54,792 nt of DNA, taken from contig RECD01000276.1 in assembly GCA_007694185.1 (NCBI GenBank), positions 1 to 54,792 on the forward strand, in the 5' to 3' direction. The translations under genes and the position numbers were made by a program. The DNA is from Planctomycetaceae bacterium. GTDB taxonomy: Bacteria > Planctomycetota > Planctomycetia > Pirellulales > Pirellulaceae. Shown one piece after another: positions 8,922 through 16,703 of this stretch (position 1 is the stretch's first letter; each line of letters starts with the position of its first letter). The notes below the pieces were generated by a model that was not told the origin of the DNA, made no database searches, and was given only the letters and a program-made list of their open reading frames with translations.

Positions 8922-10001
8922 ATGTCGATTCGACTCGGCCAACTCTTGTCCTGGCGCGGCGTGGCTTTGGCGGCGCTGCTGACCGGCGGCTACCAATTGC
9001 ACCAACGGTTCGAGCTCGATGGGCTGAGCGGGCTGGCGGTGAAACCGCGTGCGGCGGACGCCCCGGATCCCGTTACGCCTGACGAGTCCGAGGCGAGCAC
9101 CTGGTTCGCGGGGCTGTACCCGCTCGGATCAGGGGAAAAGGGTGGCGATCGCGTCAAATCGGATTCGGTCGAGGCGACCCCCGTGTCGGGCTCACGGTCT
9201 GTTGTCGGCGCCAGCGTCAACCCTCGCAACCTGGTTGTCGGCACTTGGGCCTTGAACGGGTTCGGACCCGAGCAGCTCGATGACGAAACGGTGATGCCGA
9301 TTTTTGCATCGGTGGTTCGGCATTTCGATGTCATCGCGCTGCAGCAGGTTCGGGTCTCCCAACGAGACTTTCTTCATCGTTTGGTCGCCCGTTTGAATCG
9401 CGACGGCCGTCAGTACGAGACGCTCAGTACCAACGATTTGAACGTCTGGCGGGTCGATGGCGCGGCGGAGCATCTGGTGTTCTTGTACGACACCCGGCGG
9501 GTCGTGGCGGATCGAACCCAGCTCTATCGGGTCGCAGACCCCGAGAAGCAGCTCCGAGATCCGCCGTTGGTCGCCTGGTTTCGCGCGGCCCAACCCGACC
9601 CGCAGTTGGCGTGGACCTTTTCGCTCGTCAACATCCGGGTCGACTTGTCGCGCGCCCGGCAAGAGATCCGTCACTTGGGTCGCTTGGCGGAGGCGGTCGC
9701 GGGGGACGGACGTGGGGAGGACGATGTGATCTTGGCGGGGCTGTTTCAGGCCGACCATGCCTACCTCGGCAGCGTGATGGGCGAGCGCAAGTATTGGATC
9801 GCGAATCAGGCGAGCGCCACCGATGTCGACGGCCGCCATCAGACGAGCAACCTGATCATCAACCGGCGGCATACGACCGAATCGTTGATGCGAAGCGGTG
9901 TGATCGATTTCCTGCGGGTACACAACCTCAGCATCGAGCACGCGAAGCGGGTTAGTCCCTACCTGCCGGTGTACGCCGAATTCAGCCCCTGGGAAGGTTG
10001 A
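8922..10001 (+). CDS. Endonuclease/exonuclease/phosphatase-fold protein with degenerate active site
   Basis: A 359-residue protein of the DNase I-like (EEP) superfamily, recognisable from VGTWALNGFG, FDVIALQQV, VILAGLFQAD, NRRHTTESL and YLPVYAEFS, which line up in order with the family motifs. Active members carry Q-E in motif 1, G-D-F-N in motif 4 and S-D-H-x-P-V near the C-terminus. Here these read Q141-Q142, G273-L-F-Q276 and S345-P-Y-L-P-V, and the Y-D-N of the central motif reads T-S309-N. Every catalytic or metal-binding residue I can place is replaced while the scaffold is kept, so this is most likely a pseudoenzyme. ATG 8922 is chosen because it gives an N-terminal hydrophobic anchor (SWRGVALAALLTGGYQL). 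It follows the exporter-like genes after a 354-bp gap. Confidence 0.8.
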   Translation: MSIRLGQLLSWRGVALAALLTGGYQLHQRFELDGLSGLAVKPRAADAPDPVTPDESEASTWFAGLYPLGSGEKGGDRVKSDSVEATPVSGSRSVVGASVNPRNLVVGTWALNGFGPEQLDDETVMPIFASVVRHFDVIALQQVRVSQRDFLHRLVARLNRDGRQYETLSTNDLNVWRVDGAAEHLVFLYDTRRVVADRTQLYRVADPEKQLRDPPLVAWFRAAQPDPQLAWTFSLVNIRVDLSRARQEIRHLGRLAEAVAGDGRGEDDVILAGLFQADHAYLGSVMGERKYWIANQASATDVDGRHQTSNLIINRRHTTESLMRSGVIDFLRVHNLSIEHAKRVSPYLPVYAEFSPWEG

Positions 10002-10048
10002 TCCTACTGGCAGGCGTTGCCGGCAGAGGTGAACGTCTGGTTTCGCTT

Positions 10049-10076
10049 CGCCGCGAGTTCCTTTGATGTCGCGGCG
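10049..10076. terminator. Possible terminator hairpin downstream of the EEP-like gene
   Basis: CGCCGCGA and TCGCGGCG form a perfect 8-bp stem around a 12-nt loop, 48 bp after the stop codon of the EEP-like gene. No U-run follows, so if it ends transcription it is not a classical intrinsic terminator. Confidence 0.35.
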
Positions 10077-10151
10077 GACTCGCCGCTCGCGGGGTTAAGG
10101 ATGCCGACAGGTGTCCTTCGGCAAAACAAACACCCGCAGTTGGCCCTGTTC

Positions 10152-10184
10152 ATCGGCAGGTTATCGGCAGGTTAACGGCAGGTT
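10152..10184. repeat. Three tandem copies of an 11-bp unit
   Basis: ATCGGCAGGTT, ATCGGCAGGTT and AACGGCAGGTT follow each other without a gap, then AACGG starts a partial fourth copy. The copies differ at a single base. It lies in the convergent gap between the EEP-like gene and moeA; no function is apparent. Confidence 0.8.
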
Positions 10185-10430
10185 AACGGAAGGGCGCGAA
10201 CCCTCCGGTATTGCGATTGCCGACGCACCGGACGGCTTGCGCCGTGCCGCTACATTGCTCCGCCAGAAGGCTTGGTAAGCACGTCGACGGGTGTTGGTCC
10301 GCACAATATGAAGGCGCTCATTCACACCTAATTTAGCTGTTCGCTAGGATGCTGATGGTGCGCCTGACGATCCGCAAACCGACCCGATCCGCCCCCAATT
10401 CTGGCGAACCGTCCCCATGAGCCAGCGGGC

Positions 10431-11651
10431 TCACCACGGGAAAAAGGGCCACGGCCCGGGGCCGGATTCTCCGGGCGGCTGTTCGATGAACCCCTCGCTG
10501 CGGCCTAGTGAAACGAGATCGCCCGAACCCTGGCTGGTGATCCGTTCGACCTGGGTCGGCCCCGTAGCGGGGGTGGCGGCGCCGAGGATGACCAGTCGCA
10601 TCCAGTGCAGCGGCAAGGTTTTGTCGTCGGGGTTCGCGACGGTGACCGCGAGCGGTTGTGGCCGCCAATCGCGGCGTCCGCCGAGTTTGGTCAATAGCGG
10701 CAGCCCGATTCGCATCAGGCAGCAGGCTGTGCTGACGGGGTTTCCAGGCAGGCCCAGCACCAATTGCCCCCGGTGGGCGACGGCTCCCAACACCGGTTGC
10801 CCCGGCCGGATCGGCAGCCGATGAAAGAGCGTTTCGCAACCGGCCGCGGCGAGTACCCCGGGGACGTGATCGTGATCCCCTTTGGAGACACCGCCGGTCA
10901 GGATCACCGCGTCGCTGTCGTCCAGGCAGCGTTCGAGCAGTTGTCTCAAGGCGGCGGGCTGGTCGCCGCAACGGGTCATCCGTTTCAGTTCTATCCACGG
11001 GCGGGCTTCGACCATCGCCGCGACGGTCGGCCCGTTGCTGTCGCGGAGTTGCCAAGGTTGAGGCGACTCTTCGACCCCGAGCAGCTCGTTCCCGGTCACG
11101 ATGACCGAGACGGTGACGCGGCGGAATGCGGTCACGCGAGCCGCGCCGAAGTTGGCCGCTGCGGCGATCGAGGCCGCGTTCAGGCAGGTGCCGGCGGCCA
11201 GGATGGCCGAACCCGCCTTGGCGTTTTCGCCACGGCGGCGGATGTTCGCGCCGGCAGGCTGTTGCCTCGCCACATCGGCCCAACGGATGTGGTGAGATGA
11301 TTCGCTGACGTCTTCGCGACGGATCACCACCTCGGCGCCGGACGGAACGATCGCACCGGTAAAAACGCGCACCACGCCGCCAACCGGCAGCGGCCCGCTC
11401 GGGGCGCCGGCCGCGATTTCGCCCGTTACCTCGAGTTCACCGGCTTCGCTCAAGTCGGTTAGCCGCGCGGCGTAGCCGTCCATCGCGGAGACGTCAGCCG
11501 CGGGGCTGTCACGATCCGCCCAGATCGGTTCGGCCAAGACACGACCGGCGCTGGGGCGGATCGCTTCAGTATCGACCGGCGACAGACGTTCCCCCAACGT
11601 CTCGATCGCTTCGTCAGGTCCGGACAAGGGGCGAATCGGTTCCGGCATCAC
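10431..11651 (-). CDS. moeA: Molybdopterin molybdenumtransferase MoeA
   Basis: A 406-residue cytoplasmic enzyme that inserts molybdate into adenylylated molybdopterin, the last step of molybdenum cofactor synthesis. Family motifs appear in order: SAMDGYA near residue 55, VFTGAIVPSGAEVVIRREDV (~95-115), the MoCF domain with SVIVTGNEL and VILTGGVSKGDHDHVP, and LVLGLPGNPVSTACCLM in the C-terminal part. Length fits the family. The start may be GTG (11651) with AGGAG 7 nt upstream, or the ATG one codon later. No other Moco gene is adjacent; the preceding gene on the same strand is a mannose-1-phosphate guanylyltransferase 173 bp away, so any co-transcription looks functional coincidence. Confidence 0.95.
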   Translation of the reverse strand: MMPEPIRPLSGPDEAIETLGERLSPVDTEAIRPSAGRVLAEPIWADRDSPAADVSAMDGYAARLTDLSEAGELEVTGEIAAGAPSGPLPVGGVVRVFTGAIVPSGAEVVIRREDVSESSHHIRWADVARQQPAGANIRRRGENAKAGSAILAAGTCLNAASIAAAANFGAARVTAFRRVTVSVIVTGNELLGVEESPQPWQLRDSNGPTVAAMVEARPWIELKRMTRCGDQPAALRQLLERCLDDSDAVILTGGVSKGDHDHVPGVLAAAGCETLFHRLPIRPGQPVLGAVAHRGQLVLGLPGNPVSTACCLMRIGLPLLTKLGGRRDWRPQPLAVTVANPDDKTLPLHWMRLVILGAATPATGPTQVERITSQGSGDLVSLGRSEGFIEQPPGESGPGPWPFFPW

Positions 11652-11824
11652 TGCGGAGCTCCTGCTGGAGGGCTGGCGAGTTCAGGTTCGGGTGCGGCCG
11701 ATCGGCGGGCCGACATGTGCAGAATCGGCGGCTGTTTGCTCAAACGACACGGCGCAGCGCGGCAGTTCAGGGCGCGAGCGTTCCCTGCAACGCCATCGCT
11801 ACGGATGTCGGAACGGGGTGAAGC

Positions 11825-12898
11825 TTACAAAAAATCGTCCCAGCCTCTGCGTTCGATTTCTTCCACCGCTTTGCGAACCCGTTCTTCCGACCGTTTGGGG
11901 GCGACGAGGGTCGCGTCGGGGGTATGCACGATGATCAGGTTTTCGACATCGATCGTGACGATCAAATGATCGGACCCGCCGTGGACGATCGTCCCCTGGG
12001 TATCGATCCCGATGTGGCGGCCCTGGACGGCGTTGCCGGCCGGGTCGAGCGGTTGCAGGCGGGCGATCGCTTGCCAACTGCCGACATCATCCCAATCGAA
12101 GGGAGCTTGGATCACGACCACATTGTCGTGGCGTTCCAGCACGGCGTAGTCAATCGATTTGCCGACGATCCGTTGGAATCGGTCGTCCAGGGTTGCATCG
12201 AATTCCGGGGTGCCGACCCGTTCGCCGATCTCATCGAGGTGTCTGGCCATGTCCGGTTCGTGGCGGCGGAGCAGATCGAGGATCGTGTCGGCTCTCCACA
12301 AAAAGATGCCACTGTTCCAGAGAAACTCACCCGATCGCAAGTACTCGGTGGCGGTCGCCGCATCTGGCTTTTCGCGAAATCGATCGACCCGAAAGGCAGG
12401 CGTTTCGGTCTCACCCTCCGCGATCACCCGGCCTCGCTGGACGTATCCGAACGACTCCGCGGGATAGGTCGGCGGGATCCCGAACGTCACGATCCGCGAG
12501 GGGTCTTGGGTGATCAGATCGACCCCGGTACGGACCGCCGTGGCGAAGGCGGCGCGGTCGATGATCACGTGATCGGTCGGCATGACCAACAAGACGGCGT
12601 CGGGATCTTCGGCGACCAGGATCGCTGCGGCCAACCCGACACAGGGGGCGGTATCTCGCCGGCAGGGTTCGCCGATCACGCGGGTGCCGGGCAATTGTCG
12701 CAACACCGGATCGACCAGCGGCCGGCTGGTCACCACCAGCCGTCGAGCCGGCGGAACCGACTCGCCCAGCCGATCGGCGGTCGCTTGGATCATCGTCGAC
12801 TGGCCGGCCAAGGCGAGCAGTTGTTTAGGCAGCAGGCGGCGGCTGGCGGGCCAGAATCGGGTACCACTCCCCCCGGCCATCAGGACGGCATGCAACAT
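11825..12898 (-). CDS. manC: Mannose-1-phosphate guanylyltransferase
   Basis: A 357-residue nucleotidyltransferase that makes GDP-mannose from GTP and mannose-1-phosphate, a sugar donor for polysaccharides and glycoproteins. It begins with the pyrophosphorylase signature GGSGTRFWPASRR followed by PKQLLAL, and carries LLVMPTDHVI, ESFGYVQRG, FREKPD, FLWNSGIFLWRADTI and PFDWDDVGSWQAI, all in the usual order. It is the short form: the C-terminal phosphomannose isomerase cupin domain found in AlgA/ManC fusions is absent. It starts 46 bp after the RdgC-like gene and shares its strand with a glycosyltransferase further upstream, which fits a role in surface glycan synthesis. Confidence 0.95.
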   Translation of the reverse strand: MLHAVLMAGGSGTRFWPASRRLLPKQLLALAGQSTMIQATADRLGESVPPARRLVVTSRPLVDPVLRQLPGTRVIGEPCRRDTAPCVGLAAAILVAEDPDAVLLVMPTDHVIIDRAAFATAVRTGVDLITQDPSRIVTFGIPPTYPAESFGYVQRGRVIAEGETETPAFRVDRFREKPDAATATEYLRSGEFLWNSGIFLWRADTILDLLRRHEPDMARHLDEIGERVGTPEFDATLDDRFQRIVGKSIDYAVLERHDNVVVIQAPFDWDDVGSWQAIARLQPLDPAGNAVQGRHIGIDTQGTIVHGGSDHLIVTIDVENLIIVHTPDATLVAPKRSEERVRKAVEEIERRGWDDFL

Positions 12899-12944
12899 GG
12901 TGATTTCCTGATCGTCAAGGGTCGAGGGGAGCTTCGTCGCGGCT

Positions 12945-14129
12945 TCAAGCGGCGGCGTTGCGACGGCGTTCGGGATGCAAGGGGCTGGCCCAACGGCTGA
13001 TCTTTTCCAACTGCTCGCCCCAATTCGTTGAGATGCGGACCTGGAGGAAGCGTTCGTAGAGTCGATCGAGCGTTTCGTTCAGTTGGCGGATCGCATCGAT
13101 CCGGCTCTCCAACACCGCTCGGCCTTCGGCGTCGGGGTCCTTGGCCAACTTTGCCCCGCTGATCGCGAGCGATTCCGCTTGGAGAGTCAGCTCATATTGC
13201 TGGCCCAACCGAACCAGCGTCAAGCCGGCCTTCCTCGGCAGCTTGCCGGTACGGATCGCTTCCATCGCTTCGGGGAGCCGCGTGGGGTTCTCGAACGACA
13301 ACGATTCGCGGCCGGACAGCCCGGCGGGGCATTCGAGCGCCAGCGAACGAGCGAACATCACGGCGACTTCGGTGCCATCGGCCAGTGCGAAGGTGTCCGA
13401 TTCTTGGTCCACGGCGTGCCACAACCAGAGCAGGAATTCGTTGCCGAGGAAGTCCGGATGGGGTGAATCGGCGTTGGCCCAACCCGCTTCGCCGCCGGTG
13501 TGTTCGGGGTGGAAAACGGCGGGCCGGATTTCGTCGAGGAGTGCCTCGGCTTGGTTGGCCTGGGCCCAGCGGGTTGCCAGGTAGCCGGCCCCGGCGCGGT
13601 CGAACTGCATGCCGAAGGCCGCGGTCATCAGCAGCACGAACTCGTCGGCGGCTGCGCCGCGGGAGCCGCCGAAGTAGACCATCTCGCTCGGGGCATCCCA
13701 GAGTACGGGATAGTGATTGCTGCGGACGTACTTGCCCCCTTCCGATTCGACCTTGGCACGTTGTTCGACCGCCTCTTTTGCCGCTTCCCGCTGCGCCTTG
13801 GTCGGGCGTCGTCCGGGGTTTTCGGCCATCAACGCGTGCAATTCCATCTGGGTCCAGGCCCGCAGGATGGCCGCCGGGATCTTGTGCGTGTCGATGCGAA
13901 TCCCGAAGTGGAGGGCGTCGATCAGGACGTTCTTTTCGAAATCGAACGTGCGATCGAACAGGTGGTCGCCACCCAGGAAGCCGGAGCGGATCGGGTCGTC
14001 GGCTGTCGGTCGCGTCTCGCCAGCCACCCGTTCGGCCAGCCGCTCCAAGTGTTCGGGGCCGAATGTCCGGACCTCCGGGCTGACGACGTGGAATCGCTCG
14101 AAGCTGAGGCTGCCAGAGAGAAATGCCAT
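12945..14129 (-). CDS. RdgC-like recombination-associated protein
   Basis: A 394-residue protein without signal peptide or membrane segment. The start MAFLSGSLSFERFHV, GFLGGDHLFDRTFDFEKNV (~48-66), the statement-like RIDTHKIPAAILRAW and LLWLWHAVDQESDTF, and a charged helical middle (AQREAAKEAVEQRAKVE) are the pattern of RdgC-like proteins, DNA-binding rings that limit RecA loading in E. coli. It is longer than E. coli RdgC (303 residues). ATG 14129 is chosen over an upstream in-frame start because the text before it has no protein character and homologues begin at this M. It sits between a glycosyltransferase and manC on the same strand; the context does not explain it. Family call is by eye. 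Confidence 0.7.
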   Translation of the reverse strand: MAFLSGSLSFERFHVVSPEVRTFGPEHLERLAERVAGETRPTADDPIRSGFLGGDHLFDRTFDFEKNVLIDALHFGIRIDTHKIPAAILRAWTQMELHALMAENPGRRPTKAQREAAKEAVEQRAKVESEGGKYVRSNHYPVLWDAPSEMVYFGGSRGAAADEFVLLMTAAFGMQFDRAGAGYLATRWAQANQAEALLDEIRPAVFHPEHTGGEAGWANADSPHPDFLGNEFLLWLWHAVDQESDTFALADGTEVAVMFARSLALECPAGLSGRESLSFENPTRLPEAMEAIRTGKLPRKAGLTLVRLGQQYELTLQAESLAISGAKLAKDPDAEGRAVLESRIDAIRQLNETLDRLYERFLQVRISTNWGEQLEKISRWASPLHPERRRNAAA

Positions 14130-14325
14130 GGAGTGATACCAAGCGGAACGGGAAGAATCGGACACCGCGAAGGGAATGTCCTGCCAAGAGCTTTGGATAT
14201 CGGTCGTCAGCGTCGGGGACCTTCGGCAAAGCGGCGATGCCGACACGCTTTGTCCCAGTGAAGCCGGCGCTTCAGTCGCGACAATCGGTAAGGTTTGCCG
14301 GCGACCACCCCCGACCCGAACCGCT

Positions 14326-15735
14326 TCAGCGACTCACCGCGCGAACCGCGGCCCATTCTCCCAATTCCATGGCGACCCGTTCCAACAGTTCGCCCCAATG
14401 CCCCATCCGCTGTTGACGAAAGATCCGGATCGTCGGATACCAATCGGTCGAATCGCCCTCCTGCAGCCATCGCCAATCAGGAACCTTCCCCAGCAGCAAC
14501 CAAACCGGCACGCCCAAGGCGGCGGCCAAGTGAGCCGTGGAAGTGTCGATCGTGATCACCAAGTCGAGATTGCGGATGATCGCGGCGGTATCCATGAAGG
14601 CGCCACCCGAACGGTCGATCGTCTCGGGCAACCGGTGGATGCTGCTGGCGAACGGGACCTGATCGGCCTGTTCCCGGCCGAAGCCGAACTGCAGCGAGAC
14701 GAGTGAGACGCCGGGGATTCTCGCCAGCGGGGCAAACTCGGCCAGCGGGATCGACCGATAGACGTCGGCATGGAATTCGGGGTTCCCCTGCCAACAAATC
14801 CCGACCCTTGGGCCGGGAATCGTCAGGCCACGTCGCCAATAATCGACCAACGAGTCGCTGACGCGTAGGTATTCCGGTCGGCCTGGTTCGACTGCCGGGA
14901 CTTCGGTCGCCAATTCCCCGGTGCGGCCGTGCCAGTGATCGATTACGTCGATCAGTGAAGCCTGATAATCGATCGGCGGGGCGCCGAACTGGCTGACCGG
15001 GACGCCGTCGGGGATCATCAGGTCGATGCCTCCGACGGACGAAAAGAGTGGGATCAATTTCGGATCGCACTGCAAGATCGTTCGTCCGCCGGCCCGGCGG
15101 ATCGTCTGGGCGGCGCGGATGAAGTGGATCGCGTCCCCGATTCCCTGTTCCGGATAGAGCAAAAAAACCTTCCCCTGCGGGTCTTCCCCTCGCCAAACCG
15201 CCCCGCCATCGGCGACCCGCGAGTGTGGCAGGAAGTGCCAGCGGTATCGGTATTCGGGCCAACCCTCCTCGTACCGTTGTAGCAATAGGTAGATCACTCC
15301 CAAGTTGCGATGCAATTCCGCGTCCTCGGGAACCAAACGCAACGCCTCGCGATAAGCATCCAAGCCCCGCTGGATCTGGCCCGCCCAAATCCATAAAGTT
15401 CCGCGGTTTTTGAGTGGCGACACGTAATCGGGTTGCTGTTCCAACGCACGACCGAAGCACTCATCCGCCGCGTCGGTCTGTCCCATCATCCGCAGGGAAT
15501 TGCCGAGGTTGTTCCAGGCGATCGCGAATTGGGGCTGAAATCGCAGGGCGGTGCGATAGGATTCCGCCGATTCGGCGAACCGCCGCCGATCGAATTGCGC
15601 TATCCCCAGGTAGACGTGTGTCGCGGCATGCTGGGGGTAGTGGGCCAAAACCTGTCGATAGACCGCTTCGGCCTCTTCCACGCGACCGGCTTGGTGGGCC
15701 TGCCAAGCTCGGCTCAGTTTTTCTTGAACGCTCAT
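14326..15735 (-). CDS. TPR protein with C-terminal glycosyltransferase (GT9/GT41-like) domain
   Basis: A 469-residue protein. Residues ~1-165 are TPR repeats (AWQAHQAGRVEEAEAVYRQV, AWNNLGNSLRMMGQTDAADE, LKNRGTLWIWAGQIQRGLDA). Residues ~190-455 are a GT-B-type transferase domain with LYPEQGIGDAIHFIRAA, VGICWQGNPEF and LVITIDTSTAHLAAALG followed by VPVWLLL, the signature of heptosyltransferase/SPINDLY-like domains that often follow TPRs in planctomycetes. The activity would be sugar transfer to a protein or glycan; substrate unknown. The start codon at 15735 lies 156 bp from the divergent MOSC gene. It is the first gene of a minus-strand run that includes the GDP-mannose enzyme, so mannosylation is a guess worth noting. 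Confidence 0.88.
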   Translation of the reverse strand: MSVQEKLSRAWQAHQAGRVEEAEAVYRQVLAHYPQHAATHVYLGIAQFDRRRFAESAESYRTALRFQPQFAIAWNNLGNSLRMMGQTDAADECFGRALEQQPDYVSPLKNRGTLWIWAGQIQRGLDAYREALRLVPEDAELHRNLGVIYLLLQRYEEGWPEYRYRWHFLPHSRVADGGAVWRGEDPQGKVFLLYPEQGIGDAIHFIRAAQTIRRAGGRTILQCDPKLIPLFSSVGGIDLMIPDGVPVSQFGAPPIDYQASLIDVIDHWHGRTGELATEVPAVEPGRPEYLRVSDSLVDYWRRGLTIPGPRVGICWQGNPEFHADVYRSIPLAEFAPLARIPGVSLVSLQFGFGREQADQVPFASSIHRLPETIDRSGGAFMDTAAIIRNLDLVITIDTSTAHLAAALGVPVWLLLGKVPDWRWLQEGDSTDWYPTIRIFRQQRMGHWGELLERVAMELGEWAAVRAVSR

Positions 15736-15891
15736 TCCGCCGACGATCGAAGCGAGTGCGGTGTCGGATTGGGTACCGCGCTGGGCACCGCTGGTTAGGA
15801 TACCTTATCGGTTCGGCCGCACCGGGATCTGCCGCGAATGCCGGTCGCCGACTGAGAATGCTGGCGGGGCGGGTGGTGCCGATTTTGCGGA

Positions 15892-16599
15892 ATGATGAGG
15901 GAATGGATGTTGGAGGAACCGGAGAGTCGACCGCGATTGGTTCAAGTCAGAGTCGGTCTGCCTCGGTCGTTCGGCACGCCGGGGGCAACCGATCCGCTTG
16001 AAAAGGTCTGGACAACCGGGTTTTTTAAGGACGCGGTCGTCGGCCCGGTGCGGCTGACCCGCATGGGCCTGGCCGGTGACGGCCAAGCGGACCGTCAGAA
16101 CCACGGCGGTCCCGACAAGGCGATCAACGCTTACGCCGACGAGCATTACGCGGATTGGCGGGAGACGCTCGAGTTGCCCGAAATTGGCCCCGGGGGGTTT
16201 GGTGAGAACTTCACGACGGCGGGGATGCGAGAACCCGATGTCTGTGTCGGCGATGTCTACGAAGTCGGCAACTCGCTGATCCAGGTTTCTCAACCCCGTC
16301 AGCCCTGCTGGAAACTGGCGCGTCGATGGCGGGTCAAGGACTTTGTCGTTCGGGTGCAACGCAACGGGCGGACCGGGTGGTATTTCCGCGTTTTGCGAGA
16401 GGGCGAAGTCGCAGCCGGGGAAACGCTCGTTCTGGTCGAGCGCCCCTACCCCCTTTGGACGATCGCGGCGGCGAATGAGGTGATGTACTGTGGCAAGCGA
16501 GATCGGTCGGCCACGCTGGATTTGGCGGCCTGCCCGGCGCTGGCCGAGAGTTGGCGGGCCAGTTTGACGCGGCGAGCCGAAGCGTTGGATACAGCTTGA
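15892..16599 (+). CDS. MOSC-domain protein (YiiM-like)
   Basis: A 235-residue MOSC protein. MOSC domains bind a molybdenum-cofactor sulfur or the cofactor itself and occur in small reductases such as YiiM, which detoxifies N-hydroxylated purines. Supporting text: GLAGDGQADRQNHGGPDKA (~65-85), GGFGENFTTAG, VCVGDVYEVGNSLIQVSQPR and CWKLARRW with the conserved Cys. The C-terminal 3-alpha part (NEVMYCGKRD onward) is as in YiiM. The start could be 15892 or the ATG at 15907, which has GAGGGA upstream. The gene is divergent from the TPR-glycosyltransferase. moeA is 4 kb away on the other strand, so any link to it is functional only. Confidence 0.88.
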   Translation: MMREWMLEEPESRPRLVQVRVGLPRSFGTPGATDPLEKVWTTGFFKDAVVGPVRLTRMGLAGDGQADRQNHGGPDKAINAYADEHYADWRETLELPEIGPGGFGENFTTAGMREPDVCVGDVYEVGNSLIQVSQPRQPCWKLARRWRVKDFVVRVQRNGRTGWYFRVLREGEVAAGETLVLVERPYPLWTIAAANEVMYCGKRDRSATLDLAACPALAESWRASLTRRAEALDTA

Positions 16600-16703
16600 A
16601 TCGTAACTGGCGGACGCTTAACCTGCGAGCAACGCTCTTCCCTCCCAACGTTCTGTGGGGCCGCTCCCTGCTCCCTGTTCACGCTCCTGCTCGGAAACCT
16701 GCC

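Larger units (their letters stand above)
10002..10430. other. Convergent intergenic region
   Basis: This gap lies between the 3' ends of the EEP-like gene and moeA. I see no gene. It holds an 8-bp perfect inverted repeat (10049-10056 with 10069-10076) and an 11-bp tandem repeat (10152-10184), listed separately. The rest shows nothing recognisable. Confidence 0.5.

Noticed and set aside
8492-9082. Open frame across the gap before the EEP-like gene
   Set aside because: Overlaps the end of the M50 gene and the start of the EEP-like gene and has no protein-like pattern.
10431-16599. Molybdenum cofactor gene cluster (moeA with the MOSC gene)
   Set aside because: They are 4 kb apart on opposite strands with unrelated genes between.
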